Below, in pieces: positions 8,746-16,404 of a stretch of 64,000 bases of DNA. This stretch comes from an uncultured bacterium. GTDB lineage: Bacteria; Bacillota; Clostridia; Lachnospirales; Lachnospiraceae. Within the stretch, counting starts at the first letter, position 1. Each line of letters begins with the position of its first letter. Below the pieces are notes generated by a model. That model was not told where the DNA came from, did not search any database, and saw only the letters and a list, made by a program, of their open reading frames with translations. The position numbers and the translations under genes are program-made. The stretch spans positions 1-64,000 of the forward strand of contig CAJMRM010000009.1 of the NCBI GenBank assembly GCA_905215775.1, in the 5' to 3' direction.

Positions 8746-9927
8746 TTAGAAATCTACCTCTGTTCCATAGTAGGTGCAGACGAAGAGCTTTTCCATCTGC
8801 TCCGGTGTGATGGATCTGGGGTTGGAGCCGGTGCAGGCATCGCCCACGGCATTTACAGCGATCTCAGCCACTTTGGACTTGAATTCTGCTTCATCGATGC
8901 CGAATTCCTTTAAGGTGGCCGGGATATTTAAGATCCGGTTGAATTCCTTGATCTTTTCGCAGAGGGCGTTTACCTGGGACTCCTCAGATGTTCCGCCAAG
9001 GCCGGCTCTTCTGGCAATGTCTGCATAGCGGCGTTTTGCCTCCGGCTCATGGGCGTTATAACGGATCACATAGGGCAGGTAGATGGCGTTGGCACATCCA
9101 TGGGGGATATGGCCGGTGGAGAAGGCGGCGCCTGTTTTATGGGCCATGGAATGTACGATGCCTAAGAGGGCATTGGAGAACGCCTGGCCTGCAAGACACT
9201 GGGCATAGTGCATTTGCTCTCTGGCATCCTGATTGCCGTTATAGGAGGCCGGGAGGAAATCCAGTACCATTTCGATGGCCTTGATGGCTAACGGATCCGT
9301 AAACGGGGAGTTTAAGGTGGAAACGTAGGCCTCAATGGCGTGGGTCAGGGCATCCATACCGGTGTAAGCCACCTGCTTTGCCGGAAGGGAGGCAACCAGC
9401 ACGGGATCCAGGATGGCAACGTCCGGGGTGATCTCAAAGTCTGCCAGAGGATATTTGATACCCTTGGAGTAATCGGTGATAACGGAGAAGGCAGTTACCT
9501 CCGTAGCAGTTCCGGATGTGGTGGGGATGGCGCAGAAATGCGCTTTTGTACGCAGCTTCGGGAAGTTGAAGGGAACGATCAGATCCTCGAAGGTGGTATC
9601 CGGATGCTCGTAAAAGGCCCACATGGCCTTGGCTGCATCGATGGGAGAGCCGCCGCCGATGGCTACGATCCAGTCGGGTTCAAATTCCTGCATGGCCTTT
9701 GCGCCGCGCATGACTGTTTCTACGGAAGGATCCGGCTCAACGCCCTCAAAAAATCTCACTTCCATACCAGCTTCCTTTAAGTAGCCCTCGATCTGGTCCA
9801 GGAAGCCGCCTTTTCTCATGGAGCTGCCGCCGGAAACTACGATGGCTTTTTTTCCGGAAAGGTTCTTTAAGTCCTCTAAAGCGCCTTTTCCGTAGTACAT
9901 GTCTCTCGGTAATGTAAATCTCATCAT
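8746..9927 (-). CDS. Iron-containing alcohol dehydrogenase
   Basis: A 393-residue NAD(P)-dependent group III alcohol dehydrogenase, of the butanol or 1,3-propanediol dehydrogenase type, that reduces aldehydes to regenerate oxidised cofactor during fermentation. The nucleotide loop GGGSPIDAAK (91-100) is present. The metal ligands are predicted as Asp192 and His196 in MDALTHAIEAY plus histidines of the HSMAHK and HIPHGCAN segments (259-276). An AGGAGG lies about 10 bases before the first of two adjacent ATGs. The promoter carries a Rex-like operator, so repression at high NAD+/NADH is predicted. The aldehyde substrate is unknown. Confidence 0.93.
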   Translation of the reverse strand: MMRFTLPRDMYYGKGALEDLKNLSGKKAIVVSGGSSMRKGGFLDQIEGYLKEAGMEVRFFEGVEPDPSVETVMRGAKAMQEFEPDWIVAIGGGSPIDAAKAMWAFYEHPDTTFEDLIVPFNFPKLRTKAHFCAIPTTSGTATEVTAFSVITDYSKGIKYPLADFEITPDVAILDPVLVASLPAKQVAYTGMDALTHAIEAYVSTLNSPFTDPLAIKAIEMVLDFLPASYNGNQDAREQMHYAQCLAGQAFSNALLGIVHSMAHKTGAAFSTGHIPHGCANAIYLPYVIRYNAHEPEAKRRYADIARRAGLGGTSEESQVNALCEKIKEFNRILNIPATLKEFGIDEAEFKSKVAEIAVNAVGDACTGSNPRSITPEQMEKLFVCTYYGTEVDF

Positions 9928-9973
9928 AACGGCATGCCCTCCTAAATATTTGGAAATTCGTATGTTCCTCTTA

Positions 9974-9991
9974 TGGTTAATATTTTAACAA
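9974..9991 (-). promoter_or_regulatory. Rex-type redox operator
   Basis: On the minus strand the site reads TTGTTAAAATATTAACCA, matching the known Rex consensus TTGTTAA-N4-TTAACAA at 13 of 14 half-site positions. It covers the -10 element (9982-9987) of the alcohol dehydrogenase promoter, the usual place for Rex repression. The rex gene is not in this window. Confidence 0.82.
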
Positions 9992-10010
9992 TATTGTGGT
10001 CAAATGTCAA
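9982..10010 (-). promoter_or_regulatory. Promoter of the alcohol dehydrogenase gene
   Basis: On the minus strand: TTGACA (10005-10010), 17-bp spacer, TAAAAT (9982-9987). The spacer and -10 overlap the Rex-like site. Confidence 0.9.
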
Positions 10011-10045
10011 GTACCTGGAATGAAAAAATGTGAAAAAAATAACAT

Positions 10046-10074
10046 TTGCAAACCCCATACCGCCATGCTATACT
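10046..10074 (+). promoter_or_regulatory. Promoter of the cobalamin-riboswitch operon
   Basis: TTGCAA (10046-10051), 17-bp spacer, TATACT (10069-10074). The start would lie near 10081, just before the riboswitch. Confidence 0.8.
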
Positions 10075-10094
10075 GGATAAAACGCAAAGGACGT

Positions 10095-10275
10095 TAAAAC
10101 TGAATAAAACAGCGGGTGTCAGACCGGATGTGATCCGGGTCTGGTGAAAAGGGAAACAGGTGTGAATCCTGTACGAACTCGTCACTGTATTTAGGGAGCG
10201 GAGGCCATGTTCTGCCACTGGGAAACCGGGAAGGCGGCCGAAGCGGTGATCTATGAGCCAGGAGACCTGCCCGTC
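10095..10275 (+). ncRNA. Cobalamin riboswitch
   Basis: The leader contains the aptamer landmarks in order: AAAAGGGAAACAGGTGTGAA near 10145, the CACTG and GCCACTGGGAAACCGGGAAGG segments, and the B12 box AGCCAGGAGACCTGCC at 10256-10271. These riboswitches normally lower expression when adenosylcobalamin is plentiful. Exact aptamer ends are approximate. Confidence 0.95.
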
Positions 10276-10340
10276 TGTTGTACGGGAACTTGCAGTTCCG
10301 GACCACGAGTAATTGGTAGTACGGTGATTTTTGTGCAGGG

Positions 10341-10380
10341 GCCCCTTTACTTATTTTTAATAAGCAGAGGGCTTTATTTG
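10341..10380 (+). terminator. Expression-platform terminator hairpin
   Basis: GCCCCTTTACTTATT pairs imperfectly with AATAAGCAGAGGGC around a short T loop, followed by TTTATTTGATT. It sits between the riboswitch and the first gene, the expected place for a B12-controlled terminator. Confidence 0.6.
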
Positions 10381-10484
10381 ATTGCGCGCCTGAAGCATCC
10401 GGCGCGGATCTCCTGTGTGCTCTGACTCCATTTCTCCGTCCGGGGATGCCCTGCGCGTGAAGAATAAAAACGGAGGAATGGAAG

Positions 10485-11465
10485 ATGAAGAGAAACAGGA
10501 TGGCAGGATTTACGGCGGCTGCGCTGGCAGCAGCCCTGTGGCTGACCGGGTGCTCCGGAGGCAATGGTACGGAAACGGCAGGAGCTTCTGCGGAAAAAGA
10601 GGGAGTCCAGACAGCCGGCGCAGGAAACAGAGAAAAGGAGGGGGATGCAGTGGCAGAAAATAAGGAAGCGGGAAAACGGGCGATCCTGGTGGTGAGCTTC
10701 GGCACCAGCTACAACGAAAGCCGGGAGGCCACCATCGGAGCCATTGAAGCGGCCATCGCAGAGGCGTTTCCGGAAACGGAAACACGCCGGGCCTTTACGA
10801 GCCAGATCATCATTGATAAGCTAAAGAGCCGGGACGGCCTGGAGATCGACAATGTAAAGGAGGCTTTGGACCGCGCGGCGGCAGACGGGATCACGGAGCT
10901 GGTGGTGCAGCCCACTCATCTGATGGACGGCTTTGAATATACGGATCTGGCAGAGGAGCTGGAGGAGTATAAGGACAGCTTTGACCAGGTGGTCCTGGCG
11001 GATCCGCTTCTCACAAGCGGAGCAGATTTTGACGCGGTGGCAAAGGCCATTACAGAGGTCATGGCGGGGTATGATGACGGGGAAACGGCGTTCTGCTTTA
11101 TGGGACACGGAACGGAGGCCGATTCCAACCAGGTGTATCCCAGACTTCAGGAGACCCTTCAGAAGGCCGGATATACGGATTATTTTATTGGCACGGTGGA
11201 GGCGGAGCCGTCTCTGGAGGATGTGACCGCCTCCTTAAAGGAGGCCGGCGGCTATAAGCGGGTGGTACTCCGCCCCCTGATGGTGGTGGCCGGCGATCAC
11301 GCCAGAAACGATATGGCCGGTGACGATGGGGATTCCTGGAAAACGGTCCTGAACCAGGAGGGGTATGAGACGGAATGCATTCTGGAGGGACTGGGACAGA
11401 TCCCGGCCATCCAGGAGCTTTATGTACAGCATACGAGGGCTGCCATGGACAGCCTGGCCAGATAG
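10485..11465 (+). CDS. cbiK: CbiK-like cobaltochelatase, predicted lipoprotein
   Basis: A 326-residue class II chelatase of the CbiK family, which inserts cobalt into sirohydrochlorin in anaerobic cobalamin synthesis. ILVVSFGTSY opens the catalytic domain, and the metal-site histidines lie in QPTHLMDGFEY, FMGHGTEADS and VAGDHARNDM. Unusually, it begins with a signal peptide and lipobox (LTGC, Cys at about residue 22) and a low-complexity Ala/Glu/Gly linker to about residue 63. It should therefore be anchored outside the membrane rather than act in the cytoplasm. It is the first gene after the cobalamin riboswitch and precedes a surface-uptake gene set. Chelation of iron or removal of metal from a tetrapyrrole are alternatives. 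Confidence 0.9.
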   Translation: MKRNRMAGFTAAALAAALWLTGCSGGNGTETAGASAEKEGVQTAGAGNREKEGDAVAENKEAGKRAILVVSFGTSYNESREATIGAIEAAIAEAFPETETRRAFTSQIIIDKLKSRDGLEIDNVKEALDRAAADGITELVVQPTHLMDGFEYTDLAEELEEYKDSFDQVVLADPLLTSGADFDAVAKAITEVMAGYDDGETAFCFMGHGTEADSNQVYPRLQETLQKAGYTDYFIGTVEAEPSLEDVTASLKEAGGYKRVVLRPLMVVAGDHARNDMAGDDGDSWKTVLNQEGYETECILEGLGQIPAIQELYVQHTRAAMDSLAR

Positions 11466-11482
11466 GCGCCGGGAGAAGGCGG

Positions 11483-12406
11483 ATGAAGGATATAAGGAAC
11501 GGCCTGGTAGCCCTCCTTCTGGCGGCTGGTATGATCCTGGTGCCAACGGCTGCCTATGGGGCGGCGGGCCGGGAGACATCAGAGGGGAGGGAGCTCCTTC
11601 CGGTCCCCGGATATGCGCTGAAGGATGGGACGTATCCCATTGAGGCGGAGTCCAGCTCGTCCATGTTCCGGATCGTCCGGGCAGAGCTTGCGGTACGGGA
11701 TGGAAATATGGAAGCGGCGGTGACCCTGGGCGGAAAGGGATATCTGAAGCTGTTCATGGGAACCGGAGAAGAGGCGCTGAACGCCGATCCGTCCCGGTAC
11801 ATTGGATTTTCCGAGGATGCGGACGGATCGTACACGTATGTGGTTCCGGTGGAGGCCCTGGACCAGGAGCTGGAATGCGCGGCCTTCAGCAAAAGAAAGC
11901 AGAGGTGGTACGACCGGCAGATCGTCTTTAAAGGAGACAGCCTGCCGGAGGAGGCCTGGGCCGTTCCGGCAGAGACCGGACTGGCGGATGGAGAGTACTG
12001 GATCGATGCGGCCCTTTCCGGCGGAAGCGGCCGGGCATCGGTGGAGTCCCCGGCAGAGCTTACGGTAAGGGACGGTCAGGGATCGGTGCAGATCACATGG
12101 AGCAGCTCCGCCTACGACTATATGACGGTATACGGGAAAAAGTACCTTCCGGTCAGCCAGGAGGGGAATTCCGCGTTCCGGATCCCGGTTTATGTGTTCG
12201 ACGCTCCCATGCATGTGACCGCAGATACCACGGCCATGGGAAATCCCCATGAGATCCAGTATACCCTGACCTTTGACCGGAGCACGGCCAGGGCCATGAA
12301 AAAAACGGCGGGGACCGGCTTCTGGGCAGCGGCGGCGGGAACTGCTGTGCTGGCGGCGGGAACCGGCCTCTGGATCCGGATGAGGAAAAAGGGGAGAACG
12401 CCATGA
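11483..12406 (+). CDS. Membrane-anchored surface protein with tandem NEAT-like domains
   Basis: A 307-residue exported protein with a signal peptide (residues 1-26 or so), two related beta-rich modules and a C-terminal membrane anchor followed by RMRKKGR. Both modules open with an L/A-x-DGxY pattern (KDGTYPIEAE, ADGEYWIDAA) and contain VRDG followed by alternating hydrophobic strands. The second holds YDYMTVYGKKY, resembling the Tyr-rich strand of NEAT haem-binding domains. The ATG at 11483 has GGGAGAAGG upstream; a longer frame to 11375 lies inside the previous gene. Its place in a cobalamin-controlled transporter operon suggests binding of a corrinoid, tetrapyrrole or metal complex. Family assignment is moderate. 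Confidence 0.65.
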   Translation: MKDIRNGLVALLLAAGMILVPTAAYGAAGRETSEGRELLPVPGYALKDGTYPIEAESSSSMFRIVRAELAVRDGNMEAAVTLGGKGYLKLFMGTGEEALNADPSRYIGFSEDADGSYTYVVPVEALDQELECAAFSKRKQRWYDRQIVFKGDSLPEEAWAVPAETGLADGEYWIDAALSGGSGRASVESPAELTVRDGQGSVQITWSSSAYDYMTVYGKKYLPVSQEGNSAFRIPVYVFDAPMHVTADTTAMGNPHEIQYTLTFDRSTARAMKKTAGTGFWAAAAGTAVLAAGTGLWIRMRKKGRTP

Positions 12407-13620
12407 GACGGAAAAGAACGGCGGGGATAAAAACACTGGCGGCCATTTTGGGCCTCTGGGCAGCGGCGGGAGCGGTCTTAACGGGCTGCAGGACCGGCGG
12501 GGGATCCGGAACGGAAGCCGGGCTCCGCCCCCTGGAGCTCCCGTCCCTGGAATACCGGGGGAGGCTGGAGCTGGAGTATGCAGAGCAGTTTGCGGTGGAT
12601 CTTTACCAGGACGGCTTTCAGGTGCTGACTGTGGCCGACGGGAGCCGGATGCTTCTGGTGCCGGAGGGAAAGGAAGCCCCGAAGCATGTGCCGGAGGAAA
12701 CGGCTGTGGTATACCGGCCGGTGGAAAAGATCTATCTGGCGGCTTCGGCGGCCATGGATATGTTCCGGGTCCTGGACGCCATGGACGCGATCCGGCTTTC
12801 TGGAACGGATGCGGACGGCTGGTATATCAAAGAGGCCAGGGAGGCCATGAAAAGCGGAAGGATCCTTTACGCCGGAAAATACAGCGCCCCGGATTATGAG
12901 CGGATCCTGGCGGAGGAATGTGGTCTGGCCGTGGAAAATACCATGATCAGCCATGCGCCGGAGGTACGGGAAAAGCTGGAGGGCTTCGGGATCCCGGTGG
13001 CGGTGGATTATTCCAGCTATGAGACCGAGCCCCTGGGCCGTATGGAATGGATCAAGTTTTACGGAGCTCTCACAGGAAAAGAAGCGCAGGCGGCCGCTGC
13101 CTTTGAGGAGCAGAAGGCGGCCATGGAAGCGGCGGCGGAGGGCGGCGCAGAGGGGGAGCGGCTCCCGGAAGAGGGAGAAAAAAAGACGGTGGCATATTTT
13201 TATATCACAGCCGCCGGCACGGTCAACGTGAGAAAATCCTCCGATTATGTGCCGAAGCTCATTGAGATGGCGGGCGGTAAATACGTTTTTAGGGATCTGG
13301 GGGCTGGAAGGAGCCGCAATTCGTCTGTGAACATGCAGTTAGAGGAATTTTATTCCTCGGCAAAGGACGCGGACTTCCTTATTTATAACAGCGCCGTGGA
13401 CGGCGGGCTGGAAACGGTGGAGGAGCTTTTGGGAAAGAACGGCCTCCTGGCGGATTTTAAGGCTGTGGAGGAGGGAAACGTCTGGTGTACGGCCAGGGAT
13501 CTTTATCAGAGCTCCATGGCCCTGGGGACCTTTGCAAAGGATCTGCGGGCCATGCTGACGGGCCGGGGGGAAACGGTCTACCTTTACCGGCTTCCGTCCG
13601 GAGAGGAGGAGAGGCAGTGA
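12403..13620 (+). CDS. ABC transporter substrate-binding lipoprotein (BtuF/FhuD type)
   Basis: A 405-residue binding protein with a signal peptide and lipobox (VLTGC, Cys near residue 29). The body has the two-lobe type III periplasmic-binding architecture: a first lobe with the AASAAMDMFRVLDAMD segment, a helical middle and a second lobe with DADFLIYNSAVDG. This class captures cobalamin, haem or iron-siderophores and docks onto FecCD permeases. It overlaps the previous gene by four bases (ATGA) and the permease by four bases (GTGA), so the genes are translationally coupled. The Ala/Glu-rich insert near 170-190 is a local oddity. Corrinoid is the favoured ligand from the riboswitch. Confidence 0.88.
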   Translation: MRRKRTAGIKTLAAILGLWAAAGAVLTGCRTGGGSGTEAGLRPLELPSLEYRGRLELEYAEQFAVDLYQDGFQVLTVADGSRMLLVPEGKEAPKHVPEETAVVYRPVEKIYLAASAAMDMFRVLDAMDAIRLSGTDADGWYIKEAREAMKSGRILYAGKYSAPDYERILAEECGLAVENTMISHAPEVREKLEGFGIPVAVDYSSYETEPLGRMEWIKFYGALTGKEAQAAAAFEEQKAAMEAAAEGGAEGERLPEEGEKKTVAYFYITAAGTVNVRKSSDYVPKLIEMAGGKYVFRDLGAGRSRNSSVNMQLEEFYSSAKDADFLIYNSAVDGGLETVEELLGKNGLLADFKAVEEGNVWCTARDLYQSSMALGTFAKDLRAMLTGRGETVYLYRLPSGEEERQ

Positions 13621-14660
13621 ACGGAAGGAAGAACGAGCATTTAAAATATGGGCTGGGCTTTGCGGCGCTTCTGGCGCTGCTTCTTCTTTTCCTGGGATGG
13701 AACTTGTGCGCCGGGAGCGTGAAGATCCCCTTGAAGGAGGCGGCGGAGGTATTTGCCTGGAAGCTGGGACGATCCCGGACCTGCGCCGCTCCGTCTGCGG
13801 CCGGGATCGTCTGGGAGATCCGGTTTCCGCGGGCGGCGGCGGCCATCCTTTTGGGCGGGGCCCTGGGGCTTTCCGGGTATCTTCTCCAGACCTTTTTCCG
13901 GAATCCCATTGCCGGTCCCTTTGTGCTGGGGATCTCCTCCGGGGCAAAGCTTCTGGTGGCCTGTCTCATGGTGTTTTCCCTGGGCCATGCCGTCCGGGTG
14001 ACGTCTGCGGCCATGATCCTGGCGGCCTTTGCGGGAGCCCTGGCCTCCATGGGACTGGTGCTTTTTATGGCGGGAAGGGTGGAGCATACGGCCGGACTGA
14101 TCCTCTGCGGCACCATGACCGGCTATATCTGCTCGGCAGCCACGGATATCCTGGTGACCTTTGCCGACGACGCGGATATCGTGAACCTGCATAACTGGTC
14201 CCAGGGCAGCTTTTCCGGCATTTCCTGGGAGAATGCGGCAGTCATGTGCCTGGTGGTGCTTCCTGCCTCCGCGGCCGTATTCCTTCTCTCCAAGCCGATG
14301 GCTGCGTATCAGATGGGCGAGGCCTACGCCAGGAGCCTGGGGATCCATGTGGGCCGTCTCCGGGCATGGATGGTGTTTCTGTCCAGCCTTCTGTCGGCCT
14401 GTATCGTGGCCTTTGCAGGGCCGGTGTCCTTTGTGGGGATCGCAGTCCCCCATCTGGTGAGGAGCCTGTTCGGCACCTCCCGGCCGCTGGTCCTGATCCC
14501 GGCCTGCTTTCTGGGAGGAGGCGTGTTCTGTCTGTTCAGCGACCTTCTGGCGAGGACCCTGCTGGCCCCGGCCGAGTTCAGTATCAGCACAGTGACTGCG
14601 GTGTTGGGAGCGCCGGTGGTGATCGCCGTTATGATGAAGAAATACCAGAGGAGGGAGTAG
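13617..14660 (+). CDS. FecCD-type ABC transporter permease
   Basis: A 347-residue polytopic membrane protein of the BtuC/FhuB/FecCD family. Recognisable landmarks are RFPRAAAAILLGGALGLSGYLLQTFFRNPIA-like sequence near residue 65-95 (the conserved RLPR and GxxxQ/NPLA region), GxxxGLxxxxVPHLVR-like sequence near residue 280, and the C-terminal GAPVVIAVMM. The start is a GTG whose GTGA overlaps the stop of the binding-protein gene, with GGAGAGGAGGAG upstream; a longer frame from 13485 lies within that gene. It forms the membrane channel for the uptake system, and only one permease gene is present, so it is likely a homodimer. Confidence 0.92.
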   Translation: MNGRKNEHLKYGLGFAALLALLLLFLGWNLCAGSVKIPLKEAAEVFAWKLGRSRTCAAPSAAGIVWEIRFPRAAAAILLGGALGLSGYLLQTFFRNPIAGPFVLGISSGAKLLVACLMVFSLGHAVRVTSAAMILAAFAGALASMGLVLFMAGRVEHTAGLILCGTMTGYICSAATDILVTFADDADIVNLHNWSQGSFSGISWENAAVMCLVVLPASAAVFLLSKPMAAYQMGEAYARSLGIHVGRLRAWMVFLSSLLSACIVAFAGPVSFVGIAVPHLVRSLFGTSRPLVLIPACFLGGGVFCLFSDLLARTLLAPAEFSISTVTAVLGAPVVIAVMMKKYQRRE

Positions 14661-14661
14661 G

Positions 14662-15780
14662 ATGGAAAACGGCTGCTTTTATGCGCGAGGGCTGAAGGCC
14701 GGATACGGAAAACGGCCGGTGGCGGAGGGGCTTTCCTTTCACGCCGGCCGGGGAGAGATCGTGACCATCATCGGCCCCAACGGAGCCGGAAAGTCCACGG
14801 TCTTAAAAACGATTGCCGGCAGCCTTCCGGCGCTGGGCGGGGAGCTGGTGCTGGACGGAGTTCCCATGGAACGGATCCCGGGGAGAGAGCGGGCAAAGAA
14901 GCTGGCGGTGGTATTCACGGAAAAGCTCCAGGGGGAGCTCATGACCTGCCGGGATGTGGCGGCGGCGGGGCGGTATCCCTACACCGGGCGGCTGGGGCTT
15001 TTATCAGAAAAGGACCAGAGGGCTGTGGACCAGGCCCTGGAGCTGGTCCATGGAACAGAGCTGGGGGACCGGCCCTTTGACCGGATCAGCGACGGACAGC
15101 GCCAGCGGATCCTGCTGGCACGGGCCATCTGCCAGGAGCCGGAGATGATCCTCCTGGACGAGCCCACCTCCCATCTGGATGTAAGGTATAAGCTGGAGTT
15201 TCTTTCCCTGCTCCGGAAAATGACCAGGGAAAGGAAGCTTTCGGTGCTCATGTCCCTCCATGAGCTGGATCTGGCGGAGCGGATCTCGGACCGGGTGGTG
15301 TGCATAAGGGACGGACATATGGACCGGTGCGGAACGCCGGAGCAGGTGTTTACGCCGGGATATGTGGAGGAGCTGTTCGGAATGACCGAAGGGAACTATG
15401 ATGCGGCCGGGGGCACGGTGGAATTTTCCGCCGTCAAAGGAAACGGAGGGCCGGAGGAGCTGACCAGGGATCCCGTATTCGTAATCGCGGGAAACGGCTC
15501 GGGCCGGCAGGTATTCCGGAGGCTCCAGAGGGAGAACATTCCCTTCGCCGCAGGGATCCTGTATGAAAACGATCTGGATCTTCCGGCGGCGGAGGCTCTG
15601 GCCGTCCATGTAATAAAGATCCCCCTGGGCCCGGTGCCGGAGGAGGCCGTAAGAGAGGCCCGGGGATGGATCCAGCGGTGCCGGCGCGTGATCTGCTGCC
15701 GGCCGGGGTTCGGCGCCTGGGAGAAGGAGATCGAGGAGCTTTTTAAGTATGCGGAGCAGTCCGGAAAGACTGCTGAATAA
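14662..15780 (+). CDS. ABC transporter ATPase with a C-terminal extension
   Basis: The energising subunit of the uptake system. The ATPase core fills about residues 1-235: Walker A GPNGAGKS (38-45), a signature ISDGQ in place of LSGGQ, and Walker B MILLDEP followed by the conserved His in SLHEL. An extra domain of about 110 residues follows, with alternating strands and helices (VFVIAGNGSGRQVFRRL near its start, RRVICC near its end) that resembles a Rossmann-like fold. The start lies one base after the permease stop. Walker motifs are intact, so it should be active. The extension's role is unknown. Confidence 0.9.
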   Translation: MENGCFYARGLKAGYGKRPVAEGLSFHAGRGEIVTIIGPNGAGKSTVLKTIAGSLPALGGELVLDGVPMERIPGRERAKKLAVVFTEKLQGELMTCRDVAAAGRYPYTGRLGLLSEKDQRAVDQALELVHGTELGDRPFDRISDGQRQRILLARAICQEPEMILLDEPTSHLDVRYKLEFLSLLRKMTRERKLSVLMSLHELDLAERISDRVVCIRDGHMDRCGTPEQVFTPGYVEELFGMTEGNYDAAGGTVEFSAVKGNGGPEELTRDPVFVIAGNGSGRQVFRRLQRENIPFAAGILYENDLDLPAAEALAVHVIKIPLGPVPEEAVREARGWIQRCRRVICCRPGFGAWEKEIEELFKYAEQSGKTAE

Positions 15781-15785
15781 TAAAA

Positions 15786-15834
15786 GCGGCTTCCGAATAG
15801 AATGGTAACGACCAATTCATAGGGAGCCTTTTTT
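15786..15834 (+). terminator. Terminator whose U-tract abuts the next start codon
   Basis: GGCTTCC (15786-15792) pairs with GGGAGCC (15822-15828) across a 29-base loop and is followed by six T's. The next ATG begins immediately after the T-run at 15835. Confidence 0.6.
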
Positions 15835-16278
15835 ATGGCAGTGAGAATGAAACGGCCGGGGAAACGTGTCCTGGCACTTTTGGGGATCCTGGCGGTGTTT
15901 GCCGCCGGATGCATTGGCTTTACGGGCTGCCGGGGCGGCAGCGGGGATACGGAAAAGATCCGGGATCTGGAATTTACGGTGACGGCAGAGGGGGAGGTTC
16001 CCCCGGCCCTGGCGGAGCTCATTGGAAAAAAGAGGGAGAAGCCCTTTAAGCTTACATATGCGGACGGGCAGGATATGTATATCGTTGTCGGGGAGGGACC
16101 CCAGACTGGCGGGGGATACAGCGTTGCCGTTAGAGAGCTGTACCTGACGGAAAATTCAGTGGTGATACGGACCGAGCTTCTGGGGCCGGAAAGCGGAGAG
16201 GCCTCCGGTACGGATCCGTCGTATCCGGTGCTGATCGTAAAGACCGAGTTTTTAGAGGAGCCGGTGGTATTCCAGTAA
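15835..16278 (+). CDS. PrcB-domain lipoprotein
   Basis: A 147-residue exported protein with a signal peptide and a Cys-containing lipobox region (FAAGC, Cys near residue 25). The C-terminal part has the PrcB-type pattern: a short strand, TGGGYSVAVREL, a variable region, then PSYPVLIVK. PrcB was named as a subunit of a surface protease complex; most clostridial members are uncharacterised small lipoproteins. The first ATG touches the upstream terminator; an internal ATG at 15847 would leave more leader and is equally possible. It stands alone after the uptake operon. Confidence 0.72.
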   Translation: MAVRMKRPGKRVLALLGILAVFAAGCIGFTGCRGGSGDTEKIRDLEFTVTAEGEVPPALAELIGKKREKPFKLTYADGQDMYIVVGEGPQTGGGYSVAVRELYLTENSVVIRTELLGPESGEASGTDPSYPVLIVKTEFLEEPVVFQ

Positions 16279-16339
16279 ACAGACAGGGCGGCGGAGGGGC
16301 TGTATGCAGGAAGCCGGAACAGCTTTGGCCGGAAACTGC

Positions 16340-16368
16340 TTTACCGCAGCCGGATTTTCTGGTAGAAT
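16340..16368 (+). promoter_or_regulatory. Possible promoter of the tRNA thiolation gene
   Basis: TTTACC (16340-16345), 17-bp spacer, TAGAAT (16363-16368), 36 bases before the gene start. The -35 match is weak. Confidence 0.45.
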
Positions 16369-16404
16369 GGGGAAACATACGGAAAAAGACAGGAGAGGTA
16401 CAGG

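Noticed and set aside
10207..10425. Short frame across the cobalamin riboswitch
   Set aside because: It overlaps conserved aptamer sequence and has no ribosome site.
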